DNA of 5,215 nucleotides from an uncultured Clostridia bacterium (GCA_947628885.1 CANRBO010000078.1:1-5215); one strand, 5' to 3'. Positions 1 through 5,215 are shown, counted from the stretch's first letter. The notes: generated from the letters alone by a model not told the origin. Numbers and translations: made by a program.

Positions 1-734
1 AGATTGCAAACTACCATTTTACAACAATTGAACCTAATTTAGGAGTGGTTACTTCAAAATATGGAGATAGTTTTGTTATAGCAGATATCCCGGGAATAAT
101 AGAAGGTGCAAGTGAAGGAACAGGGCTAGGTATAGAGTTTTTACGCCACATAGAAAGAACGAGATTATTGCTTCATTTTATTGATGTATCAGGGACAGAA
201 GGAAGAAATCCAGTAGAAGATTATAATATAATAAATAATGAATTAAAAAAATATAGTGAAAAGCTAGCCAAAAGGAAGCAAATAATTGTTGCAAACAAGG
301 CAGACATGATTACAGATGAGAATTTGTATAATGAACTAGAAAAATTAGCTAAAAAGAATAATCAAAAAATATTTAAAATATCAGGTTTGACAGGCGAAGG
401 AGTCGAAGAACTGATGAAATATGTATCAGAAACTTTGAAAACTTTGCCAAAAGAAAATTTAATTGATATTGATAAAACTTCAAATGAGAAAATATACACA
501 CTAGATGAAGAAAAAGAGAAATTTACAGTAACAAAACAAAATGGCACATTTATAGTAAAGGGCGAAGCGGTAGATAGGATTATTAGAAAAGTAAATATAA
601 CTGATTATGAATCATTATTTTATCTTCATAAAAAGCTTAACGAAATCGGACTCACAGATGAGTTGAAAAAACAAGGAATTCATGAAGGCGATTTAGTAAA
701 AATAGGCGATTACGAAATGCAATGGGAAGATTAG
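1..734 (+). CDS. obgE: Obg/CgtA GTPase, C-terminal part (5' end outside window)
   Basis: This is the 3' portion of the conserved ribosome-associated GTPase Obg, which acts in large-subunit assembly and stress responses. The reading frame is open from base 3 and runs off the left edge, so the GTG at 45 is not a real start. The codons before it encode the switch I segment (IANYHFTTIEPNLGVV, containing the G2 Thr). The G3 motif DIPG (84-95), G4 motif NKAD (294-305) and G5-like SGLTGEG (381-401) follow in order. The last ~70 residues, from FTVTKQ to the end, look like the Firmicute-type C-terminal OCT domain, with GIHEGDLVKIGDYEMQW near the stop. The N-terminal glycine-rich Obg fold and the P-loop lie outside the window. 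The gene ends in TAG just before an intrinsic terminator, so it appears transcriptionally separate from the genes downstream. The family assignment is very secure. Confidence 0.96.
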   Translation, partial: IANYHFTTIEPNLGVVTSKYGDSFVIADIPGIIEGASEGTGLGIEFLRHIERTRLLLHFIDVSGTEGRNPVEDYNIINNELKKYSEKLAKRKQIIVANKADMITDENLYNELEKLAKKNNQKIFKISGLTGEGVEELMKYVSETLKTLPKENLIDIDKTSNEKIYTLDEEKEKFTVTKQNGTFIVKGEAVDRIIRKVNITDYESLFYLHKKLNEIGLTDELKKQGIHEGDLVKIGDYEMQWED

Positions 735-753
735 AAAACGGCAATGAAAAATC

Positions 754-789
754 AAAGCGACAAAAACTTAAAAAATTTTGTCGTTTTTT
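754..789 (+). terminator. Rho-independent terminator after obgE
   Basis: CGACAAAA (758-765) pairs perfectly with TTTTGTCG (776-783) around a 10-nt A-rich loop, and a T6 run (784-789) follows at once. The upstream AAAG (754-757) can extend the stem by pairing with part of the T run. It starts 20 bases after the obgE stop and separates the housekeeping gene from the TetR-led gene set. Confidence 0.88.
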
Positions 790-790
790 G

Positions 791-819
791 TTGCATTTTT
801 AGTACAGTTGTATTAAAAT
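791..819 (+). promoter_or_regulatory. Candidate sigma-A type promoter of the TetR-led operon
   Basis: TTGCAT (791-796) and TAAAAT (814-819) are separated by 17 bases and lie 38 bases upstream of the TetR start codon. The -10 box matches TATAAT at 5 of 6 positions, but the -35 matches TTGACA at only 3 of 6. A TTGTTG/TATTAA pair three bases upstream (788-793, 811-816) has equal spacing and is an alternative. The placement just after the terminator and the overlap with a palindrome support a promoter here. The exact boxes are uncertain in such AT-rich sequence. Confidence 0.5.
797..818. promoter_or_regulatory. 22-bp palindrome, candidate TetR-family operator
   Basis: TTTTAGTACA (797-806) and TGTATTAAAA (809-818) are inverted copies matching at 9 of 10 positions, separated by two bases (GT). 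The palindrome fills the spacer and reaches into the -10 box of the candidate promoter. That is the usual position and size for the autoregulatory operator of a TetR-family repressor, and the next gene encodes one. The symmetry is seen directly; binding by the adjacent regulator is inferred. The same motif is not repeated in the second promoter region of the window. Confidence 0.55.
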
Positions 820-857
820 ATTAAATAGTTAAAAATAGGGAAAGGAGACCGAGCAAA

Positions 858-1439
858 ATGAAGTTAATTCCACGTAAACATAAAAAAAGCCATGTAAAAG
901 AAAAACTTAAAAGAGCAACTTATGAGCTTTTGGCGGAAAAAGGCTATGCATCAGTTTCAACTAGAGACATTGTAAAAAGAGCAGATACCGCATTAGGTCA
1001 ACTAACCTATTATTACAAAACAAAAGATTCGCTAATAAATGAAGTATTGGATGAAATAATTGAAGAGTTAATTGCAAAATTAGAAGACAATGTAAACAAT
1101 GCAACAGATAAAAAACAGGCGATTAAAGACAGTTTCCTTAAATTCTTAGAATACAATGATAATACTCAGAGAATTGTAATTGACTTTATATCACAGTCAT
1201 TTTATAATAATAATTTAAGTATAAAATCAAGTGATATGATTGACAGAATATCAAATATTATTGAGAAAGTTATTATGGATGAAGACAGCAAGAGCAAGGA
1301 AGAAGCGGAGATAGAAACTCAAAATTATGTTAATTATATTTTAGGTGTACTTATTAGACATAACATAAAATTTAAACAAAGTGAAACCGTTTCAGCCAAA
1401 CTAAATAGTACAATGACGCCTGATCCTGTATATAATTAA
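858..1439 (+). CDS. TetR/AcrR-family transcriptional regulator
   Basis: This 193-residue protein has the usual length and layout of a TetR-family repressor. Its N-terminal DNA-binding domain (about residues 13-62) contains LLAEKGYASVSTRDIVKRA and then ALGQLTYYYKTKDSLI. The latter has the form of the recognition helix followed by the characteristic YYYKTKDSL turn. Residues ~65-175 are helical and divergent, as expected for the ligand-binding and dimerisation domain; the ligand cannot be read from sequence. The ATG is preceded by a strong ribosome binding site, AAAGGAG (841-847), 10 bases upstream. The gene is first in a co-directional set and ends 12 bases before an acyltransferase gene, so it probably regulates its own operon. 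A ligand related to fatty acids, lipids or envelope stress would suit the neighbours, but this is inference. The family is secure and the specificity unknown. Confidence 0.93.
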   Translation: MKLIPRKHKKSHVKEKLKRATYELLAEKGYASVSTRDIVKRADTALGQLTYYYKTKDSLINEVLDEIIEELIAKLEDNVNNATDKKQAIKDSFLKFLEYNDNTQRIVIDFISQSFYNNNLSIKSSDMIDRISNIIEKVIMDEDSKSKEEAEIETQNYVNYILGVLIRHNIKFKQSETVSAKLNSTMTPDPVYN

Positions 1440-1451
1440 TACAAATTAGTA

Positions 1452-2237
1452 ATGAAAGATAATGATATGGATGATAAGAAAATTATTTATTACCAAGATG
1501 AGCTTAATGATGACTTTGCACAAAGCAAAATAGAACCTGTAAAAATAGACGGTAACTATAAGTATATACGTAAAAATCCAATTTGGAATATAACTGCATT
1601 TTTACTATATAGAGTAATAGCTACAACTAGTGCATTTGTTTACACAAAGTTAAAATTCAACATGAAAATAGTAAACAAAAAGGTGCTAAAAAAATGCAAA
1701 AATCAAGGTTATTTTGTATATCTAAATCATACACAAGAAATACTAGACACATTAATACCTACACTTGCAACTTTTCCTAAAAGAGTATACATAATTGCAC
1801 ATCCAAACAATGTATCAATAAAAGGATTGAAAACTGCAAATAAAATGCTAGGAGCATTGCCAATACCAGGGGATTTGGAAAGTAGCAAAAATTTTCTTAA
1901 TGCGATACAAACATACATAAAAAAGAAAAAAGTAATAGCAATATACCCTGAAGCTCATGTATGGCCATATTACACTAAAATTAGAAACTTTAAAGAAGTA
2001 TCATTTAGATATCCTGTAAAGCTTGATACTCCAGTATTTTCAGTAACATGCACATACTCTGAAAAGAAAAATAAAAAGCCCAAAATTACAATTTATGTAG
2101 ACGAACCTTTTTATCCAAATAAAAATAAAAGTCAAAAAGATGCAGAAAAAATTCTAAGAGACGAAGTTTATAATAAAATGGTAGAAAGAAGCAAAAATAG
2201 CACATTTGAATATATAAAATATGTAAAAAAGGATTAA
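1452..2237 (+). CDS. PlsC-like lysophospholipid/glycolipid acyltransferase with H-x5-D motif
   Basis: This 261-residue protein resembles the PlsC (LPLAT) superfamily, which moves an acyl chain from acyl-ACP or acyl-CoA to a hydroxyl on a lysolipid or similar acceptor at the inner membrane face. A hydrophobic stretch at ~47-64 could sit in the membrane. The catalytic block is YLNHTQEILD, with His93 and Asp99, so five residues separate the pair instead of the usual four. LGALPIPGD (133-141) sits at the motif II position. YPEAHVWPYYTKIRNF (165-180) replaces the usual FPEGTRS-type motif III and keeps Glu167. LDTPVFSVTCTY (191-202) resembles motif IV. From memory, some clostridial relatives also carry an NHTQ block with a shifted Asp, so this may be a subfamily trait. 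The start is uncertain: ATG 1452 lies 12 bases after the TetR stop without a clear Shine-Dalgarno, and ATG 1467 is an alternative. Translational coupling to the regulator is likely. The acceptor is unknown. Confidence 0.82.
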   Translation: MKDNDMDDKKIIYYQDELNDDFAQSKIEPVKIDGNYKYIRKNPIWNITAFLLYRVIATTSAFVYTKLKFNMKIVNKKVLKKCKNQGYFVYLNHTQEILDTLIPTLATFPKRVYIIAHPNNVSIKGLKTANKMLGALPIPGDLESSKNFLNAIQTYIKKKKVIAIYPEAHVWPYYTKIRNFKEVSFRYPVKLDTPVFSVTCTYSEKKNKKPKITIYVDEPFYPNKNKSQKDAEKILRDEVYNKMVERSKNSTFEYIKYVKKD

Positions 2238-2273
2238 GCTTTGAATAAAAGCGAAGAAGGGGAAAAATTAAAG

Positions 2274-3092
2274 ATGATAAATCTTATGTTTTGCTTAAAT
2301 GGCAAATTTATGGACGGAATAATAATTAGTCTTTTATCTATTACAAAGCATACAGATGAACAACTTAATGTATATGTACTTACAGTTGATTTGAGAGATT
2401 TAGACGAATCTTATACGCCTTTTACACCAAAACAAGCAGAAATAGCAGACAAAATTGTAAAAGCAAAAAATCCTAAAAGCCAAGTAATTCTAATTGATAT
2501 AACAGATATGTTTAGAAAAGAAATGATGAAATCAGCAAACATGAAAACACATTATACACCATATATTTTAATAAGGCTTTTCAGTGATAAAATAAAAGAA
2601 TTACCAAGTAAAATATTATATTTAGATTGCGACATAGTTTGTTATAAAGACATCAAAGAAATCTATGAAACAGACATATCAGGTTATGAAGTTGGAGTCG
2701 CAAGAGACGCTATTGGAAGGTATTTCATCAATAGAAAATACATGAATTCAGGCGTTGTACTAATGAACTTAGATGAAATCAGAAAAAATAATAGTTTTGA
2801 AAAAGCAAGAGAAATGGTTCTAAAAAGACCAATGGCAATGCCTGATCAAACAGCTATATATAAATGTTGCAAAAAGAAAATATATTTTCCAGATAAATAC
2901 AATGAGCAAAAGAAAAGAAAAGAAGACACAATAATAAGACATTTCAGCATGACAATAAAATGGTTACCGTTCTTTAGATTAGTAAACATAAAACCATGGC
3001 ATATTGACAGGGTGCACAACGAATACAAAATATTTGATTATGAAGATATTATAGAAGAATATAAAAAAATAAAAGAAGAAAATAAAGTTTAG
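2274..3092 (+). CDS. GT8-family glycosyltransferase (first of two)
   Basis: This is a retaining glycosyltransferase of the GT8 type (GT-A fold), expected to transfer a sugar from a UDP-sugar in the cytoplasm. From the ATG at 2274 it has 272 residues and begins MINLMFCLNGKFMDG, the typical first beta strand of the family. The metal-binding DxD is LYLDCDIV (DCD at ~118-120). MNSGVVLMNL (~157-166) and MPDQTAIY (~189-196) are the conserved active-site loops. RHFS with His ~223, followed by IKPW (~239-242), forms the C-terminal metal and acceptor end. There is no signal peptide or membrane segment. A TTG at 2241 would add 11 polar residues and has AAAGGA (2228-2233) 7 bases upstream. ATG 2274 has AAGGGG (2257-2262) 11 bases upstream and matches the family start, so it is preferred. 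The gene lies 36 bases after the acyltransferase. Donor sugar and acceptor cannot be told from sequence. Confidence 0.9.
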   Translation: MINLMFCLNGKFMDGIIISLLSITKHTDEQLNVYVLTVDLRDLDESYTPFTPKQAEIADKIVKAKNPKSQVILIDITDMFRKEMMKSANMKTHYTPYILIRLFSDKIKELPSKILYLDCDIVCYKDIKEIYETDISGYEVGVARDAIGRYFINRKYMNSGVVLMNLDEIRKNNSFEKAREMVLKRPMAMPDQTAIYKCCKKKIYFPDKYNEQKKRKEDTIIRHFSMTIKWLPFFRLVNIKPWHIDRVHNEYKIFDYEDIIEEYKKIKEENKV

Positions 3093-3104
3093 GTCAAAAT
3101 AAAT

Positions 3105-3109
3105 GGAGG
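3105..3109 (+). promoter_or_regulatory. Ribosome binding site that sets the second GT8 start
   Basis: GGAGG lies five bases before the ATG at 3115. It overlaps a possible in-frame ATG at 3103, which itself has no good Shine-Dalgarno. This favours initiation at 3115 and a product without the extra four residues MEGI. Confidence 0.8.
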
Positions 3110-3114
3110 GGATT

Positions 3115-4116
3115 ATGAAAAAAATAAAATCAGAAATACCAATATTCTTTTCAACAGATGATAATTATATACCATGTTTATCAGTAGCAATACACTCATT
3201 AGAAGCAAATTCAAGTGATGAAAATAATTATCGTATTATAATTTTACATACTGGTATGAGTATATTGGGCAAAGCAGAAGTCAAGAGGATGGAAACAGAT
3301 AATGTAAGGATTAGTTTTCAAAATATTAGTCATATTACATCAAAAATGAGCAAAGAGTTAGCACTAAGATTAAGAGATTATTATTCAGAAACAATATATT
3401 ATAGGATGTTTATACCTTCTATGTTTCCTGAATATGAAAAAGCTATATACTTAGACGCAGACATAGTTTTGCAAGATGATGTAGCCAATCTTTACAATTT
3501 GGATTTGGGAGATAATTTAATAGCAGGAGTAACAGACCAAGTAATAAATGCAGTACCTGAATTTAGAACTTATTCAAAAGTTGGACTAGGAATAGAGCCT
3601 AAAAAATACTTTAATTCAGGCGTGCTTGTGATGAATTTAAGAGAAATGAGAAAAGCAAAAATCGAAGAAAAATTTTTGTATAGATTATTAAATTATAACT
3701 TAGACACAGCAGCCCCTGACCAAGATTATTTAAACACTTTATGTAAAGGCAGAGTTTACTATTTACCTGAAACATGGAATAAAATGCCTGACTATGGAGA
3801 AAAATGCGACATTAATGATATTCATTTAATTCATTATAATATGTTTAGAAAACCTTGGCATTATTCAGATGTACCTTATCAAGAAAGTTTTTGGAAATAT
3901 GCTAAAGAAACAAAATACTATGAAAAATTAAAGAAAGTTTTAGAAGAATATCCTGAAGAAGCAAAAAAACAAGATCTTTTAGGTGGAGATAAATTAATCG
4001 AATATACAAAACAAATTGTAAAAGCTGAATTCAAATTTGCAGACATAGATGATGATTTGTACGAAGATGATTTAGATATTATGGAAACCTACAAAGAAAC
4101 AGACGAAACTATTTAA
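3115..4116 (+). CDS. GT8-family glycosyltransferase (second of two) with acidic C-terminal tail
   Basis: This 333-residue GT8 glycosyltransferase is distinct from its neighbour. The first strand is IPIFFSTDDNYIPCLSVAI, the standard GT8 nucleotide-sugar binding start. AIYLDADIVL carries the metal-binding DAD (~114-116). FNSGVLVMNL (~166-175) and APDQDYLN (~200-207) are the expected active-site loops, and LIHYNMFRKPWHY (His ~240, KPW ~246-248) is the canonical C-terminal HxxxxxKPW element. After the catalytic core, ~80 residues form a helical, charged extension ending in a very acidic segment, DIDDDLYEDDLDIMETYKETDE, which may mediate protein contact. The start at 3115 is chosen because GGAGG sits five bases upstream. 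The gene begins 22 bases after the first GT8 stop, so the two are almost certainly co-transcribed and may add successive sugars. No signal peptide or membrane helix is seen. Sugar and acceptor are unknown. Confidence 0.92.
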   Translation: MKKIKSEIPIFFSTDDNYIPCLSVAIHSLEANSSDENNYRIIILHTGMSILGKAEVKRMETDNVRISFQNISHITSKMSKELALRLRDYYSETIYYRMFIPSMFPEYEKAIYLDADIVLQDDVANLYNLDLGDNLIAGVTDQVINAVPEFRTYSKVGLGIEPKKYFNSGVLVMNLREMRKAKIEEKFLYRLLNYNLDTAAPDQDYLNTLCKGRVYYLPETWNKMPDYGEKCDINDIHLIHYNMFRKPWHYSDVPYQESFWKYAKETKYYEKLKKVLEEYPEEAKKQDLLGGDKLIEYTKQIVKAEFKFADIDDDLYEDDLDIMETYKETDETI

Positions 4117-4146
4117 AACAAAGTCTTGTCTAATTGATAATAAAAC

Positions 4147-4182
4147 TGTAGCAATCTTCTTTCTAAAGTAGTCTAAGCTACA
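4147..4182. repeat. Stem-loop in the gap after the second GT8 gene
   Basis: TGTAGC (4147-4152) pairs perfectly with GCTACA (4177-4182). The 24-base loop contains a small nested CTTT/AAAG pairing (4159-4162, 4165-4168). It begins 31 bases after the GT8 stop. No T run follows, so it is not a standard intrinsic terminator; it could be a weak 3' processing or stability element, or chance. Confidence 0.3.
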
Positions 4183-4205
4183 ATGAATAGTAAGAGTTCG
4201 CAGTG

Positions 4206-4234
4206 TTAACATAACAATTATATTATTAGATAAT
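4206..4234 (+). promoter_or_regulatory. Candidate promoter of the second acyltransferase gene
   Basis: TTAACA (4206-4211) and GATAAT (4229-4234) each match the sigma-A consensus at 5 of 6 positions and are exactly 17 bases apart. Transcription would begin near 4241, leaving a leader of about 60 bases before the ATG at 4302. Its presence in the only long gap of the gene set suggests separate control of the last gene. Confidence 0.62.
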
Positions 4235-4240
4235 TGTTAT
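4211..4240. promoter_or_regulatory. Perfect 11-bp inverted repeat overlapping the promoter, candidate operator
   Basis: ATAACAATTAT (4211-4221) and ATAATTGTTAT (4230-4240) are perfect inverted copies separated by eight bases. The repeat spans the promoter spacer, contains the -10 box and reaches the predicted start of transcription, a classic position for a repressor site. It is unlike the palindrome in front of the TetR gene, so a different regulator is possible. A role as an RNA hairpin is less likely, because most of it lies upstream of the predicted transcript start. Confidence 0.55.
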
Positions 4241-4241
4241 A

Positions 4242-4271
4242 TAAAGGTTTATAGGTGGCCTTTAAAAACCT
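4242..4271 (+). promoter_or_regulatory. Leader with two mutually exclusive short hairpins
   Basis: In the predicted 5' leader, TAAAGG (4242-4247) can pair with CCTTTA (4259-4264). Alternatively AGGTTT (4245-4250) can pair with AAACCT (4266-4271). The two 6-bp stems overlap and exclude one another. No T-box, known riboswitch core or T run is recognised, so a regulatory role is only a possibility. Confidence 0.25.
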
Positions 4272-4301
4272 AAATCTATTATACAAGGAATTGTATTAAC
4301 C

Positions 4302-5195
4302 ATGGAAAAGGCAAAAGACAGATTAGAAGTAATAGAAAATATAAAAAGTAATCTTGCCGAAAATAATTTAAACTCAAAGGTTGAAATTGGAGATCCAAAT
4401 GTAACAAGTGAAGAATTAAAAGAAAAAGTTTTAAAATTTGATATTTTAAAAAGATCTCCAATCAACAAAATAAAAAATATTATGGCTAGAAATATTATAA
4501 ACAATTATGTAAATATTTTTAATAAAGATACAGAAATAATTGGATTAGAAAACCTTGAAAATATCAGCACAGGAGCAATTATTACATCTAATCATTTTAG
4601 TCCACAAGATAGCACACCAATAATTTATTCTATGAAAAAGATAGGAAAATATAGGAAATTCAATATAATAATAACAGAGAGCAATTTAGCTATGGACGGG
4701 CAATTTGGCTTTTTGATGAATTATTTTAATAACATACCACTAAGCAAAAATAAAGAGTACACAGAAAAAAAGTTTATGCCAGCAATCGAAAAATTTTTAG
4801 AAGAAAAGCATTTTATCTTGGTATATCCTGAGCAAGAAATGTGGTTTAATTATAGAAAAGTAAGAAATTTAAAACCAGGAGCATATCATTTAGCAGCTAA
4901 GTTTAATGTGCCAATAGTGCCATGCTTTGTAGAAATGAGAGAAAGAAAAGGAGAATACGAACCAAACGGTTTTAATAAATTAAAATACACATTACACATT
5001 ATGAAACCAATATATCCTGATGAAAGCATATCTTTGAAAGAAAATAAAGATATGTTAAGAGAAAAAGATTTTGAAATAAAAAAACAAGCTTTTGAACAAG
5101 CTTATGGAAGAGAAATGAATTATGACTTTTCAGAAGAAGATATTGCAGGATTAAAAGAAGATACTAAAGAATTTGTTTCATTCGCCCTTCGCTAA
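4302..5195 (+). CDS. PlsC-like 1-acylglycerol-3-phosphate acyltransferase family protein
   Basis: This 297-residue PlsC/LPLAT-family acyltransferase probably acylates a lysophospholipid or glycolipid acceptor at the cytoplasmic membrane. An N-terminal charged helical region (~1-75) precedes the domain. TSNHFSPQD holds the canonical H-x4-D pair (His98, Asp103). FGFLMNYFNNIPLSK (135-149) fits motif II. VYPEQEMWFNYRKVRNLK (174-191) fits motif III with Glu177, and FNVPIVPCFVEM (201-212) fits motif IV. Motif III shares the pattern YPE-x3-W-x2-Y-x-K-x-RN-x-K with the other acyltransferase here, but the two proteins are otherwise distant. The ATG has AAGGA (4285-4289) 12 bases upstream, and an in-frame stop lies at 4263. 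The gene has its own likely promoter, with a palindrome. Its final codons (SFALR, then TAA) fall in an abruptly GC-rich stretch, so the natural C-terminus may have been altered. The family is secure; the acceptor is unknown. Confidence 0.9.
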   Translation: MEKAKDRLEVIENIKSNLAENNLNSKVEIGDPNVTSEELKEKVLKFDILKRSPINKIKNIMARNIINNYVNIFNKDTEIIGLENLENISTGAIITSNHFSPQDSTPIIYSMKKIGKYRKFNIIITESNLAMDGQFGFLMNYFNNIPLSKNKEYTEKKFMPAIEKFLEEKHFILVYPEQEMWFNYRKVRNLKPGAYHLAAKFNVPIVPCFVEMRERKGEYEPNGFNKLKYTLHIMKPIYPDESISLKENKDMLREKDFEIKKQAFEQAYGREMNYDFSEEDIAGLKEDTKEFVSFALR

Positions 5196-5215
5196 CGCTT
5201 CGGTTGGAAGCTAGC
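5191..5215. repeat. GC-rich hairpin at the window edge, possible dispersed repeat or terminator
   Basis: GCTA (5191-5194) and GCTTC (5197-5201) pair with GAAGC (5207-5211) and TAGC (5212-5215) around a GGTTG loop with a two-base bulge. The acyltransferase stop codon lies in the left arm. The last 35 bases are 57% GC in an otherwise very AT-rich window, and short TTCGC/CTTCG units recur. The sequence ends at the end of the stem, so whether a T run or a longer repeat follows cannot be seen. Confidence 0.4.

Noticed and set aside
45..47. GTG as the start codon of the first gene
   Set aside because: The frame is open to the left edge and the preceding codons encode conserved Obg switch I residues, so the gene is truncated by the window.
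797..818. FapR-type operator
   Set aside because: The left arm TTAGTAC recalls the FapR half-site, but the centre and right arm do not fit well, and the adjacent regulator is TetR family, which FapR is not.
1727..1918. Minus-strand ORF inside the first acyltransferase gene
   Set aside because: It is the shadow of a motif-bearing gene, with no independent start signals. The other short minus-strand ORFs (362-547, 2846-3028, 4279-4461) were rejected for the same reason.
3103..3105. ATG at 3103 as the start of the second GT8
   Set aside because: Its own upstream sequence lacks a Shine-Dalgarno, and it overlaps the GGAGG that is well spaced for the ATG at 3115.
4211..4240. Intrinsic terminator or terminal inverted repeats of a mobile element
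   Set aside because: The stem is almost pure A/T with no T run after it, overlaps a good promoter, and encloses only eight bases with no target duplication visible.
4117..4301. T-box or known riboswitch, or a hidden small gene
   Set aside because: No T-box TGGNACC-type core or other recognised aptamer sequence is present, and no short ORF with a credible ribosome binding site was found in the gap.
4262..4504. Minus-strand ORF of 80 codons opposite the start of the last acyltransferase
   Set aside because: It lies antisense to a clear conserved gene, is a low-complexity hydrophobic translation of AT-rich sequence, and has no ribosome binding site or recognisable domain.
1..5215. CRISPR array, tRNA or rRNA genes, insertion sequence genes
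   Set aside because: No regularly spaced repeats, cloverleaf-like segments, rRNA-like sequence or transposase motifs were seen on either strand.

Overview
The window comes from a very AT-rich bacterium with Gram-positive style expression signals: AGGAG-type ribosome binding sites, short gene spacings, and only TAA or TAG stops on the six genes. The Obg GTPase, the TetR regulator and the flavour of the PlsC-like and GT8 proteins point to a low-GC Firmicute, most likely a clostridial lineage. No finer taxonomy can be supported from the sequence.

Layout. Bases 1-734 are the 3' part of a housekeeping Obg GTPase gene, closed by an intrinsic terminator (754-789). A promoter overlapped by a near-perfect 22-bp palindrome (797-818) then starts a tightly packed same-strand set: a TetR-family regulator (858-1439), a PlsC-like acyltransferase with an unusual H-x5-D motif (1452-2237), and two different GT8 glycosyltransferases (2274-3092 and 3115-4116). 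A 185-bp gap follows. It holds stem-loops and a good promoter (TTAACA-N17-GATAAT) whose spacer and -10 box lie inside a perfect 11-bp inverted repeat (4211-4240). This promoter would drive a second PlsC-like acyltransferase with a canonical H-x4-D motif (4302-5195). The last ~35 bases are abruptly GC-rich and form a hairpin that runs to the window edge.

Reading as a system. Two lipid-type acyltransferases, two nucleotide-sugar glycosyltransferases and a TetR regulator form a plausible, possibly undescribed, regulated locus for building or remodelling an acylated glycan or glycolipid at the cytoplasmic face of the membrane. Gene families, spacing and palindromes are visible in the sequence. 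The shared pathway and the assignment of operators to the TetR protein are inference.
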